Assembly (NCBI GenBank): GCA_951804985.1
Contig: OX638133.1
Coordinates: 71,120,367 to 71,184,366, forward strand
Length of the DNA stretch: 64,000 nucleotides
Direction: 5' to 3'
DNA from: Dryomyza anilis
Lineage: Eukaryota; Arthropoda; Insecta; Diptera; Dryomyzidae
Part shown: piece by piece, positions 34,601 through 46,455 of the stretch
How the letters are laid out: every line of letters starts with the position of its first letter
Numbering within the stretch: the first letter of the stretch is position 1
Program-made: the position numbers and the translations under genes
Notes under the pieces: generated by a model
Database searches by the model: none
What the model saw: only the letters and a program-made list of their open reading frames with translations
What the model was told of the DNA's origin: nothing

Positions 34601-35840
34601 TTATATAAAATAAGTAAAATTACATAAGACTGTAAAAATAAAGACTCGAAATAATTTTCTTTTCAATTTGTTAAAAAAAAGAAAAGGAAACTTTAATTTT
34701 GAAAATAAACCTTAAAATCGCATTAAATAAATTTCAAGCTCATTATCACGTTAAACCAAAACTCAATTTTAATTGTTATATTTCGCTGACAGCTGGCAGC
34801 ACTGGAATAACAGAGGCCTATTATGCAACATCCATAATAATGTGGAAAATGAATTCAACTGTAAAATGCAATTAATTTATGCAGTAAACAATAAAATCTG
34901 CATAAACTCAAATCAATTGTTTTTGTCTTTCTTTTGGGTATATAAAACCATTACAATATGGCAACACCAGCAGAATAGGTCAATTGGAAAGTGAAATGTT
35001 TGAAAGCAGCTTTCAAATTATTTGTCGAATACATGTAAAAACAATTCAAAACTTTAAATAATGAGTGTGAGTTTAGTAAAGATTGGAGGGTAGACATTTA
35101 TTGCAATTATTGTCAGACAATGTCTTTTATTTAAATTTATTAAAATTTATTTTCGACAATAATTACTGACAGTTATTTGAATTGTATTTTATTTTCAACA
35201 ATCAGCTGAAAATACTATCAAAAATAATATTTAAAAATTAGTTCTAGACTGCTATTAGTTGTCCACCCCATGCAAGTAATCAATATAGACACTTTGCTTG
35301 TGCTACTTCGTCCCTTATACAAAATACCAACACTTGGCAGCATTGACAAATAAATTCCCCCAGTTGCAGCAGACACATTACACAAATCGTGACGTTGCTA
35401 AAACTTGCGTGAAATATTCCCTCAGCAATAGCGCACGATGCATCACTGTAAAGGAAGCTAGCTAACCCTCCTGCTTGCGCTTGTATCCTGCGCATCTTCA
35501 TCATCATCATCAACGTCCACTGAAACCTATGGTGCTGCTGCTGCCTGCACAAGTTTGCTGCAATTTAAAGTGTGTTGGATGCACTGTACTTGGTTTTGTA
35601 CTGTTGCTGTTGTTACACGATATTGATGCTGCTCCTAATACTGCTACTACTACCTTCTTTAGAATATGTTTTTGCCTCTTCCAACAATTTGTATATATGC
35701 ACATGCACTCTACATGCAGATGCTACAGTTTTTAGACAATTTCAAATTGCACCAACGTAGTACAGAAAGTAGGTATAAAGCCACTTTCTGTACTTTACTG
35801 TATTTCAAAAAGCAGGTAATTCAAATTCTAATATCGACAT
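34601..35840. other. Mostly unique-looking DNA, opa-like tract
   Basis: No gene recognised. At 35430-35660 there are CATCATCATCATCA and GTGCTGCTGCTGC runs, producing overlapping Leu/Cys/His-rich frames on both strands without domain content. Words GGCAGCACTGG (34794) and ATGGCAACACCAG (34957) resemble the GGCAACA motif seen elsewhere in the window. Confidence 0.3.
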
Positions 35841-36325
35841 TTTTACATCATTCGTTCGTTAATTTTCTAAATGTTTTTCAATATTTTTTTTATCATCAAA
35901 TTTCAAACACAAATTTGTATCCATTTACACATTTACGTATTTATATTTATTATAAGATTTATGATATTTAAATTAATATGGTTTTATGAACCAAATTCAT
36001 CAATATGATGTTCACTTTTTCATTAATATGATGAAATGTAGGTTTCAATTAGAAATTAAATATTATAAATCATATAAGAATTATAAATACATAAATATTA
36101 AATGGATACAAATTTGTGTTTGAAATTTGATGTTAAAAAAATATTGAAAATGAAAAACATTTGAAAAATACGATTTTAATTCAATGAATGAATTCATCAT
36201 TATGATGAATCCAGGTAGTTGGTGAAATTTTTTTGTGTGTAAATATAATGTTTATATAATGTTTTTTATATATATATTATGAACAGTTTCACAATTAACG
36301 TCATGAACACATTTTTTTCTGTGTA
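35841..36325. mobile_element. Foldback MITE related to the CACAGAAAAAAA family
   Basis: Inverted arms of about 100 bp lie at 35862-35965 and 36063-36172, sharing CACAAATTTGTATCCATTTA and its inverse. Around the loop and right arm are ATTCATCAATATGATG and GAATTCATCATTATGATGAA, and the right end is ATTTTTTTCTGTGTA, as in the MITE at 5061-6117. No coding capacity. Confidence 0.7.
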
Positions 36326-36479
36326 TTTTAATTGGGGTTTCCTCTAATTCATTTAGGACATCAACCAGCTGTATAGTGGCTACTGAAAATCATGGTCCTT
36401 TAAATGTTTGCCTGGGTTGTCATCGAGTTTTCGTGTCGGTATTCAAGATATGTTAACTGTAACGCTGACTGTGTTTTTT

Positions 36480-36745
36480 TAAATGGCAGGACCTCAAACC
36501 CAACGCATTTTGGAGGACTAACCTCGTCTTCGTCTCGTTTGTCACCGACCAGACCACCCACCGGGGTTGATCTTCAGCTTGTTTCTCGGGTTAACGGGGT
36601 TCGCTTCTCTATAAATGGTTCGGTTGTCCCAGGTGTCTTTTTTTACACGGTGGGTTTTAAAGCCAACGCATTTTAAGGGCCTATACCTCCCACAGAGATT
36701 GAAATCCGATCTTCAGCTGGTTTCTCTGGTCAACGGGGTTCACCA
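36480..36745 (+). repeat. Degenerate direct duplication, GC-richer
   Basis: CCAACGCATTTT occurs at 36500 and 36662; TTCAGCT(T/G)GTTTCTC then GGTnAACGGGGTTC occurs at 36572 and 36711. Spacing is about 140-160 bp, so two diverged units. The plus-strand frame 36404-36676 (90 residues) reads through it and has no recognisable domain. Origin unknown. Confidence 0.55.
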
Positions 36746-36879
36746 TATGGTAAACTGATATGGTAAACTGACTGAAAGCATCATTCTGAACCCCAATGCG
36801 TATAGCATGTTTTTCAAATATTTTTTAATTAATTACATATTTTTTATTATTTGGGGACCATTTGGGGACCATTCCTCTT

Positions 36880-37130
36880 AAAATTTTCCCATGGGAAAAT
36901 ATTATGTATCGGTCTTAGTTCTGTCCTTTTTATATGAAACCAACCGGCTACTTTAATATGATTTTGTCATAGAAAGGGATCAATTGACACCTCATGCCTT
37001 TGGACCTTTAGATCTATCACTGAACTGGTCTTCAATTGGAGAATTTTAAGCTGATTCAAATTCGACAATTGAAGACCAGTTCAGTGATAGGTATAAAGGT
37101 CTGTATGAGGTGTTAATTTTGTAATATTTT
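36880..37130. mobile_element. Foldback repeat with ~60 bp arms
   Basis: Arms at about 36980-37043 and 37057-37120 pair through TATCACTGAACTGGTCTTCA and its inverse, with a short loop. The left flank (GGGAAAATATTATG, CTTTTTATATGAAACCAACC) recurs at 48855-49000 in a copy that lacks the second arm. A dispersed non-coding element. Confidence 0.7.
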
Positions 37131-38219
37131 GGAATTTTCCAAGTTTCGGTAATATGGATTCATAACAGATGAAAAAAGATTAAAATAATCACAAGAATTT
37201 TCAAAAATTCTAGCAGCCAATTTTTTATATAAATAAGTCAGGCTCAAATTATTTTTTTTTTTAATTTCTTAATAGGGTTTGATTGGTTTAATTATAGAGA
37301 ATATAAACTGATAAAAAAGCACTTTAACTATCGTCCAAATAATGTATAATTCAAAACAAATTGATTATATTTAAAAACTAAATATATAAGTATCATCACA
37401 TAAGCGGGATTTGAATTTTGATCAGTTTGATTTAGCCTAATAAATTAATAATACTCTGTTTATTACAAGTCAGTTAAAATAATATAGTATAAAAGAACAA
37501 CAAAAAAATAAGGTGAACACCTAATGTGCTAAGAAAAACAAATCAGTTTAAAAGGTATTTTTAAATACCTTCAAATCATTAATGTAGATATTTTGTTTAC
37601 AGTAAAGAAATTTGTAGTTCCAACCTATCATTGCCCAACCAACTTATGTAGTTCTATCCATCATTAATATGGTTGTTATATCCAAAACTAAATGGGTATT
37701 GTTTATTTTTATTAATAATAATAATAGTTTGGCGCTAGAGTCCTGTGAGCTTACATTATTATTATTATTTCTTCGGGTTAATGCACTGCGACCTGAATTG
37801 ATCTATTGTGCCCCGCTTGATACCATAATTTTGAATAACTGATGACATTCTCAGTTGTGGTATCTCTCTGTACTATTTATAAGGGTTATGGTTGTTCTGA
37901 TAGTTTGTTCTATAGGAGATCGTTTATTAAGATTCTGATTATGTCCATCATTCCAATATCGTCCATCATTCTAATATCGCTCGGACTTGGTTGTTGTTTT
38001 CCAAGTATTTTAATTCTTGTACGCATAAGTTCTGAACATTGTTCTGAAATATGTTCTGGATTTTCTTCGTCTTCTAGACATAATCTACTCATTCTACTCA
38101 AATGTTTACTGAGCCCGTTTATTTGCTGATAAATTCTTTGAATTTTCTCTGGAAGCTCCCAATAGATTTCTTTGTTTGTCCCTTTTTTTCTAGTTTTTCT
38201 CTGGTATTAGATTGTTTGT
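37131..38219. other. AT-rich region with a SINE tail remnant
   Basis: At 37711-37750 the plus strand reads AATAATAATAATAGTTTGGC then GCTAGAGTCCTG, the complement of the 3' end of the young SINEs, so a minus-oriented 3' fragment. The overlapping frames at 37842-38129 and 37910-38101 have no recognisable domain. Confidence 0.55.
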
Positions 38220-38389
38220 ACTTTGGACTACAACAAATTTAGAACTGTTTAAGAACAATTTGGCGTTTGTATATGACAGCGAACATGACAGTTCCAGCAC
38301 ACATTTTGTAGAAATTACGTTTTTACCTAAAGAATAATTTTTATTACTTTTTTTCAACCTAATGCCAAAAGAGAATATTACTGTGTACA

Positions 38390-38920
38390 ACAAACTAATC
38401 TTCTTTTCACATACGGTTAGAAGAATGAACATGTTTGTTGGAATAACCAACTATATTCGGTTAGAACTTAATTTGCACAAGTTGATGGTTATATTTGTGG
38501 TGCACTTAAGTTTTTTTTTTATTTATACACATCAAATTATTTAATTATTACTTTATTACTTTATATAAATTAGTCCAAACTAGAATCCATTTAGTTTCGG
38601 TTATAAGATCCATATCGTAGTTGTAGAAGTAAAAGTCACCAACTACATTTTCAAAATGCCAATTATTCATTTACAAAAATCTTTATATATCTGTCAATTT
38701 CTGATCGATAATCTCAATATTTGTACGAAATGATAAGAAAATGTGAATCTATCATTTGGTATTTCAACTTTCGATATTTATCACTTTTTGTAATAATAAT
38801 CAACAAACATGAAATTTAAGATTTTCATAAAAATGTATTTGGTGACTTTTAGTTCTACAATGACGATATTGACAGTTGAGAGAACCGAATAAGTTGGTTG
38901 GCGCTATAATTTTATATGCC
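38390..38920. mobile_element. Second copy of the 7033-7342 repeat, split by a MITE
   Basis: ACGGTTAGAAGAATGAAC, AACCAACTATATTCGGTTAG on the left, and GAGAGAACCGAATAAGTTGG then TTGGCGCTATAA on the right, match word order in 7060-7330. Between them sits the MITE at 38612-38868. Resemblance is moderate. Confidence 0.45.
38612..38868. mobile_element. Short MITE with ~45 bp terminal inverted repeats
   Basis: Left end TCGTAGTTGTAGAAGTAAAA then GTCACCAACTACATTTTCA; right end is its imperfect inverse, AAAATGTATTTGGTGAC then TTTTAGTTCTACAATGACGA. A second copy starts at about 63947 and runs off the window. About 257 bp, no coding. Confidence 0.75.
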
Positions 38921-40085
38921 ATTTAATAAAAAAAAAAACAAATTTTAATAAAATAATTTAATTCATTTTCTACCACTTAACATAGGGCATTCCCCAGATC
39001 GTTGAGGTTCGTCTACAGCACTTTGTCATGTTTGGATTTATTTCTTTTTTGTTCGTTCTTTTACGGCTTACATGCTGCGCTGCACTGCGCGTCTCTCCGC
39101 ACTTTAAGTGTTGTTGACCCTTGTAAAAAGGGATTTTTGTTGCCGGCAACAAAATCCATCTTGTTTGTTGGTTATATGTTGTTGGCAACGCTGCAGCATG
39201 TTGCTGCATGCATTTAGTTGGTTGTTTTTTTTTTTTTTAATTTTTTTGTGCAGCATCGTACACATTATCGTTACATGTTTCACGTAGAGTACGACGACGT
39301 AGTTTATTATTTACTGATTATGCTTTGACGCTTCTTCATCGTTTTACTTTTTAATTTTTTAACATTTTCAATTTTATGCTGCGTGCAATTTTTTTTTCGC
39401 GTTTTTCTTATTCAATCTGCGCTTGTTATGCAGCTAATTTATAAAAATAAAATTACATTTTATAGGGGGATAAACTTCATTATCTGCCAAAATGTGTTTT
39501 TTTTTATTATGCGGTTTTTGTTGATGCCCGATTTTTTTTTCATATTGCGCTGTCTGCTTTTGTTGTGGTTGGCTATTGTCGGTGTTGCTGTGACTGATGC
39601 TGTTGCTGTGACGGATGCTGCTGTTGTTGATGATGCTGATAAATTATGCTTATGATTAAATTTATGCTGTGTGTATTTTTTATTAAAAAATTACAGCATC
39701 TTAATTTAAAATAATTGAAAAAGAGGGGATTTATTTGAAAAATCGTTTTTTTTTTATTTGTGTGGGGTATTTTATTTTTGTTTCGTAGGATTTAATGGGT
39801 TGGCGGTTTATATTGGGGTTTTTAAAATTGCGAATTTTATGAAGCCTTCAAATTATATTAAAAAAAAACTTATTAAGATGCTTTAAGACTACTGAAAAAT
39901 TTTATAATCAGATCTCGTACGATTAACCAAGATCCAAGATCTAGATCAAGATTCTATTTAGTGCAAAGGATGTGACTGAGAACGCGATCTCAAAAATTTC
40001 GTTATATCTCGTTATTTTGTAATTCAGTCCAACTTGATCGTTTGATCAAGTTTCGTAGTTTGGAACTATCCTTTTCCAATCGTAG
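38921..40085. other. Unique-looking region with trinucleotide runs
   Basis: At 39050-39220 and 39540-39660 there are GTTGCTGTGAC and CTGCTGTTGTTGATG runs of opa type, giving frames on both strands with no domain. GGCAACGCTGCAGC lies at 39184. No gene is supported. Confidence 0.3.
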
Positions 40086-41290
40086 TTCTGAAAATACCAA
40101 GTTAAATTCAGAAAATATGATATATTAAACAAAAATCAGAAATCTTCAATTAGAATACAGAAGTGCCAAATGAAATTCGGAAACAGTCAATTGTAATGCT
40201 GCATATGCAAATGAAATTCAGAATACGTTAATTGTAATTCATATAAATAATTTTTAATTTGGCAATCGACAATTGTCATTCAGAAACCATCAAATAAATT
40301 TCAAAATATTTTAGAAAACATCAATTGTATTTCAGAAAACATACATTATTTTTTAGAATATATCAAATTTAATTCAGAGAATAAATTGTAATTCTAAATA
40401 GCCTAATATAAATCAGAAATAATCAATTGTAATTCCGAATAACCGAATTTAAATCATTTTGAAATCAAGAGAACAAATGAACTTCAGAATGTGTCATTTG
40501 TATTTAAGAATAGTCAAAGGTAAATCAGAAATAGTCAATTAATATTTAGAAATATCAAATATAAATAGGAAATCATCAAGTGTAATTCAGAAAATAACAA
40601 ATACAAAATTTCAGAATAGGTCTATTTTAAATCTGACCACGCGATGATTTCTGATTTTCATTTTATTGTGGACATTTTTGTCTGAATTAAATTTTATATA
40701 TTCTGAAATATAATTTCCAATTTGGAAAATGTAAAAATATTGGTTTTTGATAGTTTCGGATTTACATTTGACGTATTCTGAATGTTATATGAATTACAAT
40801 TGTTGATTTCTTACTTATATTTGACATATTCTGCATTTTACTTGACTAGTCTGAACTACAATTGACGTATTCTGAATTTCAAAAACCTATTGATGATTTT
40901 AAATTCACATTTCATTACTCTGAGTTACAATTATCGAGTTCTGATTTCAGATTTACATTTTAATGTAGGAAATTTTGTCTTTATTAAATTTTATATATTT
41001 TTAAATATAATTTCCAATTTGGAAAATGTAAAAATATTGGTTTTTGTATTGTATTTGATAGTTTCAGCTTTACATTTCATGTGTTCTGAATGTTATATAA
41101 AATACAATTGTTGATTTCTGACTTATATTTCACATATTCTGCATTTTACTTGACTACTCTGAACTACAATTGACGTATTCTGAATTTTAAATAACAATAG
41201 ACGATTTTCGATTTACATTTCATTATTCTCAGATACAATTACCGAGTTCGGAATTGCACATTCTTATTCTGAATTACATTTCATATTTTT
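40086..41290. repeat. 21-bp array with strand inversion and internal duplication
   Basis: Left half (about 40086-40625) is built of a degenerate 21-mer close to ATCAATTGTAATTCAGAAAAT. Right half (about 40675-41290) is built of the complement, close to GTATTCTGAATTACAATTGAC. In the right half a block of about 200 bp (about 40680-40880) is repeated at about 40975-41190, sharing TTTCCAATTTGGAAAATGTA. No coding potential; the frame at 40890-41114 is an artefact. Confidence 0.8.
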
Positions 41291-41339
41291 TCCGAATTAT
41301 GAGATTCGAAAACGTCCGTATTAATCTTCCTCACATCTA

Positions 41340-42300
41340 AAATGTGCTTCATAAAAACTCTCCTCATCTGTCAAAATCGAAAATTTCAATGTCAATTCGT
41401 TGCCCTTTTGCAATAGTGCCCACTAAAGGAAAAACGTGTCGCGTCAACCACACTAATTGCCAGACAGCCACCCTCCCACATGGACAAGCGATCAAAACAC
41501 CCACTCTCTCCACCCATTGCTTTGTGTTAGGCACACACTTACTCCCATTCACTCTCTCTCTCACTCACTCTCCTAATCAGCACAAAACACATAACCACTC
41601 TCCAGCACGTCGTGCACTCCAAGCATTCGCACATCGCTCTCTCACGTTCACACACTTCACAATCGTTTGGTGTCAACAGCTACAGCTTGGGCTTCGGCGT
41701 CAGCTTCAGCGACAGCGCGCACATTTGATATGTTGCCCACATAAATTGTGCAACTGCAACGGGAGCAACATTCAAGTGTTGCGAGCGCAGCACGTAGTAC
41801 ATATGTTGCTGGCTGCATGGCGTGGGGTCTTCGGCACCTCTTCAATTTAGCAGCAAACCCCAAACAAACAAACGAAAAAATATATCAAAGCGTAGAAAAA
41901 AAACAACAACAACCAAAATCAACTAACAACATTTTTACTTGTGACGCGTCGCGTACATGTGTCGCGATGTCAAAAATAAATTGCAAAACATTGCAGATAT
42001 TTGTTTTTTATGTATTTTATTATTATTGTCTACGCGTGGGGTGTAGAGAAAAATGTGTAAATACTAAGAAGAGGAAGTACAAATAAATGGCGTCGCATAT
42101 TTTGATGCAGGCTGGCAACACTGCTGCGTGTGCGCATTTTTTTTATTTTGTTAAATCACACGGCTGCCGAAAATTTATTTTCTAAAAAAAATAAAATACG
42201 ATTGTAGAAGATCAGTTACTTTGTTGGCAACGCGATAAATGAAGCGCTCATATTTTGCAATGTTGCCGAAATTACGTGTGTTGCTGCAGGCAATAGCAGT
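41340..42300 (+). promoter_or_regulatory. CpG/GAGA-rich block, candidate promoter or regulatory DNA
   Basis: Base composition is clearly higher in C and G than the surroundings. CTCTCTCTCACTCACTCTC lies near 41553 and further CACTCTC words near 41597, the kind of tract bound by GAGA factor. An A-rich leader-like stretch (ACAAACAAACGAAAAAATAT) follows near 41862, and CpG-containing GTGACGCGTCGCG near 41940. The plus-strand frame at 41344-41850 (168 residues) has no recognisable domain and a compositional bias typical of such DNA. A transcription start and orientation are inferred, not shown. Confidence 0.3.
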
Positions 42301-42429
42301 TGTTATATTTTTTATATTCTTTTTTTATAATTTTTATATATGATATGTGTTTTTATTTTTTTAAATTTTATTTTTATATCGTTTTAGTTTATTATGTTTG
42401 TTACTTAAAATTTCAAGTATTTTTTTGTA

Positions 42430-42480
42430 ATTTTTCCACGGATGGATCCACGGATGGATCCACGATGGATCCACGGATTT
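42430..42480. repeat. 13-bp tandem repeat, GGATCCACGGATG
   Basis: Three consecutive units of CCACGGATGGAT, one with a single-base deletion. Short microsatellite-like cluster. Confidence 0.8.
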
Positions 42481-42559
42481 CCAAATTCAATAAGTTTTCT
42501 GTGCAATTTACAAACTAGTGGAATTTAACTATTTACATAATTAAAGTATATTTTTTTAG

Positions 42560-43039
42560 GAAAAAGTTATTTTTAAACTTCACGGAAAAATAATATTCTT
42601 TAAAAAAGATAATCCTTTATTTAAAATAAATACATATGTATTTAATTTTTGACCAAAAGCATATCTATTTGTTATTACTACATTGATAAAATTTATGTTT
42701 GATATAGAAAACCACTACATACAATTTCTGCATATCTGTATAAAATGTTACTACATCTGTTTTAAAAATAAGTACATAGTGTATTTATTTAAATGTTTAG
42801 AAATATGTATTCTTCATCAACATTTATTTGTGCTACATTCTGAAGTAAAATATAAGAATTTATTACAAATGCATTTTTTTTACTACATTATGTATTTATT
42901 TAAATTTCATAAATATGTTGAAAGTAATACTGAATCTGTATTTTTTCTTCAGTTTTCTATAGTCTACAGGATTTTGTGTATATTTAAATTGTGTATTTGC
43001 GAAAAAGAATTGTTAGAAATTGTGACTGTGTTTATGACA
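42560..43039. other. AT-rich stretch, possible old repeat
   Basis: TACTACATT words followed by TGTATTTATTTAAA recur here. The 168-residue plus-strand frame (42683-43189) is Phe, Tyr, Ile and Cys rich with no domain; not called as a gene. Confidence 0.35.
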
Positions 43040-43290
43040 GTTAAGAATATGCGCTCACGGAAAATTCTTTGTCCAATGTCTTTGTGTATGCCTTCAATGC
43101 ATTTATTTCACATTCGCAGTACGTACGCTGTGCGTGAATACGAAAAATATAGAAAAGTAAAGCAAACACACAGGTTTTGCAAAACGTAGACATAGAAATA
43201 CGAATACATTGTGTAGTAAAATCAAATCGAATAAATACAAATGCATTTTTAATGTAAGTAAATGTTGTAGACACTTAATGGTATGAGTAG
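43040..43290 (+). repeat. Dispersed repeat, copy 1 of a pair
   Basis: GCAGTACGTACG, GGTTTTGCAAAACGTAGA and AATACATTGTGTAGTAAAAT recur in order at 44210-44480. Overlapping frames on both strands have no domain. Confidence 0.6.
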
Positions 43291-43580
43291 TTATAGCCAA
43301 TTTCGATTTATTTTAGGATAGCACAATTCGATTCGTTAAAAACATATTTTTTTATATCTTTGATCATAAATAACATATTTCTTCAATAAAAGTTTACTTC
43401 CACTGATATACAGTAAAATTAACTTGTAAATTTTAGTGTTATATGAGGTATTTGGATATAAGTGGTCAGGTCACAGATCATTTCTATTTTCAATAGCAGA
43501 CAGCTGAGGTATATAATTCATGTTACTTTGGAGTTTCATTGATTTACTTTTATTAGATTTGCTGTACTAATGATTTCAAC

Positions 43581-43710
43581 ACACAGAAAGACAGACGGAC
43601 ATTGCTAAATCACCTCAGTAGGTCACGCTGATCATAAATATAAAAACTCCATAAGGGATACGCATCTTTTTAGGTGTTACAAATGGATAATCAAAGTGAA
43701 TAAACCCTTT
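43581..43710 (+). repeat. mini-me-like core
   Basis: ACAGAAAGACAGACGGACAT is followed by AGGTCACGCTGATCATAAAT, then TTTTTAGGTGTTACAAA. The order (RGAC)n, spacer, TA-rich core matches the mini-me arrangement and the remnant at 30605. Confidence 0.6.
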
Positions 43711-43782
43711 TAGTTTAATGTGGGGTATTAAAATGTATTTAACTTTACTATATTAAATTTCTCGGTGTATTGTTATTATAAA

Positions 43783-44123
43783 CAGGGACTAAAACCCTTT
43801 GTAATATCAGTTCCGGTCCTAGTTCCAAGATTTTAAAATAGCGATTTCAATTCCGGTTCCAACCAAAAAATGTATGTGTTCCGATTACGGCTTCGATTCC
43901 GATTCCTGTTCTTTGGGGTCCCTGACAGGGAATACAACCCTTTGGAGTATCGGTTCCGATTCTCATTCCTGTTCTTTGCGGTCCCTGACAAGGACTAAAA
44001 TCCTATGGAGTATCGGTTACGAGATTTTTAAAATAGCAGATGCGTTCTGATTCCGGATCCAACCAAAAAATGATTGGTTTCAAAAATTGAAAGGGTTCCG
44101 ATTTCGGTTCTTAGTGCTTCCTG
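43783..44123. mobile_element. Three consecutive hAT-like short repeats
   Basis: Unit 1 (43783-43924) runs from CAGGGACTAAAACC to GGGGTCCCTG; unit 2 (43926-43987) from CAGGGAATACAACC to GCGGTCCCTG; unit 3 (43989-44123) from CAAGGACTAAAATCC to GTGCTTCCTG. Units are separated by a single A. Bodies share GTATCGGTTCCGATTC words. Unit 2 carries an internal deletion. A related single copy is at 27863-28007. Confidence 0.7.
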
Positions 44124-44199
44124 ATTATGAATATTTGCGGCCGTTTTTGACAAATATTTTTTTTCTGATGATAAAAGCAGATATAAATATTCAAAATTC

Positions 44200-44480
44200 T
44201 CCTTCTTATACTCTGCTTCACTGCGTTTTGTTCAGATAATTGGGTCTTGTACACATTTTTGCAGTACGTCCGTTATGTGCGCGCTCGTACGTAAAACAAT
44301 TAAAAAATGGAGAAAACAAATACACGTTACAGTTTTTGCAATATGTAGAAAACAAGAGTTTAATACATTGTGTAGTGAAATAGTGACAAATTAATACAAA
44401 TATATTTAAAAACTAAAAATGCTAAAAACCAAAAATGTATTATATGTAATATATAAATTTAGTAAATTTTACTACTTATA
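44200..44480 (+). repeat. Dispersed repeat, copy 2 of a pair
   Basis: TTTTGCAGTACGTCCG, CAGTTTTTGCAATATGTAGA and AATACATTGTGTAGTGAAAT parallel the order at 43040-43290. Diverged, non-coding. Confidence 0.6.
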
Positions 44481-44499
44481 TGTTCTCGGTGTCGTGTAA

Positions 44500-46455
44500 T
44501 TAGTTAAGTGGGCAGTTTGCATTTGGAAAATTAAGACTCTTAATTCATTAATATAATAAAAGTATTATTATAATTGTTTCAGTGGACATTACTTTTCACA
44601 TTATGCTACTATTGTATTTATTTTTTATTTAAGTGGTTTTTACATTGTTTTAGTTATAACTTTATTTATATTATATTTATTTAGTAGATTCTCTTTTCCC
44701 CACAATCATTTTTCTACACTTGTTTGAACTACATTAATAGTTTTGCTCTTGTAGTTCATGTTGCTACTTTAGGACAGAGTATTGCCGTTGCTGCTATTGC
44801 TACTGTTTTCCACTGTTGCTGTGCTTCATGCGACAATAAATTGCATTTGCTTTGTTATTGTTACGATTGCATTTATTTTTGTTGTTGTTATTTTTACAAA
44901 AAAATTGATTTACGTTCCCACGTTTATTTGGCACACAATTTATTTTCAAATGCAGTTAAAGTCGTTGTAATGAAATTGTTCAAATGTTGTTATTGAAAAA
45001 TTATCGCTCCCCTAAATTGTATTGCTACTGTTTCGTTTTAGTTTAAAGGGGGGACAAAAAATATGTTGCAACTGCAAAATGCAATTTATTATCAACTTAA
45101 AACAAAGCAAAACTTTTCATTCAAATTACGTGCTTTTTCGATAGATTTATTTAATTATTTCAGATAAACTTTGAAAAATCTTCCGGTTTTTTTACCATTT
45201 TTTTTGATATTTATATAAAATACAAGAATTTATATTTATTAATTTAAAACAAAACATTTTTTTTAGATAAAAGTTTTAAATAATAAAAAATGTTTATCTT
45301 TCGTTTCAGGTAAGCCGATAATTATTTATAACGTACGTGCTCTTTATGGCATGAGCTATGAATAAATACCATTCGTAAGTATAACAACCTCGTAAAAATA
45401 CCACATAAAATAAAATAAATTTGTACGCATTTTAAAGCTGTCAAAAAAAAAATAGTAGCGACGCAAACAATTCTCCAAAAAATGTTAATGAACTTTGTAC
45501 ATCAGAGATTAGTCTTTGCGCCAATTTGTATATAGCTCTAAAATTTTATATAGCTTTTAGATGTACGAGGGGTGACGTGGTTCAGTGGGAGAGGGCGGAC
45601 GTGCGTCAGTTACGCTAATGATAATGACCTCTGTGCCAGCCATACAATTAAATCATTTATTTTGTATAGAAAATTACTTGATATAGTAAACTATTTTTTT
45701 TATTGTATAGAAAACTTTTTTTGTCTTGAAAACATTTTTTTTATACATAAAAGAAACAAATGTTTTTATGGCGTATACAAAACGAATACCTGTCGTCGGC
45801 TCTGTTACCATTTTGGAAACTATTGTAATTATTTTATTGAATTTGTTGTACATGCTCTGCAGTTGTTATTATGATTAATTGCTAGCTTTGTTGAGGCTGA
45901 TTAATAAATACCTCGGACAAATATGATAAAATCGTACAATTTACTATTAAAAAAATGTTATTTTTCGATAGTAATAAATAGACGTAGTTCTATAAAATAA
46001 CTCTTAAAAATGTAAACTGTAATTTTTGAACAAATTGATAAACATATTTTTTAAATTTTAAAATTTCACTATTACATAAATAAAAGACCCACTAAGAATA
46101 ATCTGTAAACATTTTTCCTATTTCATCAATAGTTTAAGAGATATGACTCTGCAAAGATAGGAGAACAATTGCATTCCATTCTTAAATATATAAAATTACA
46201 TATTGGAACAATATCCTTGAATATCTTTTAAAATCTCTAAGTTGTTTTAGTCATTTGCAAAATAAACCTTCTACTAAAAACCTAGACTCCGGTGTTCTCC
46301 AGTTTACAAGAAAATTGGTATTAAAATACTATTATTTTTAATTGTTTAGTGTTTCATATTATAACTTAACATAAATGGACTATTTAAAGTTTATATTTAC
46401 ACAAATGTATAACAATAGTATGTAAAACAAGAGAAAAAGTCCATTAATTTAACCA
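44500..46455. other. Mixed AT-rich and unique-looking DNA
   Basis: At 44740-44980 GTTGCTGCTATTGCTACTG-type runs give Ala/Val/Cys-rich frames without domains. At 45566-45640 GGTGACGTGGTTCAGTGGGA resembles a tRNA box A, but no box B follows at the right distance, so this is at most a SINE scrap. No gene is supported. Confidence 0.3.

Noticed and set aside
41344..41850. 168-residue plus-strand frame as a gene
   Set aside because: No recognisable domain, His/Thr/Ser-biased composition from CA/CT-rich DNA; fits a regulatory block better.
42683..43189. 168-residue plus-strand frame as a membrane protein
   Set aside because: Phe/Tyr/Ile/Cys-rich translation of AT-rich DNA; overlaps a dispersed repeat and contains no family motif.
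45560..45645. tRNA gene or SINE from a box A-like word
   Set aside because: No box B at a suitable distance and no match to the SINE body.
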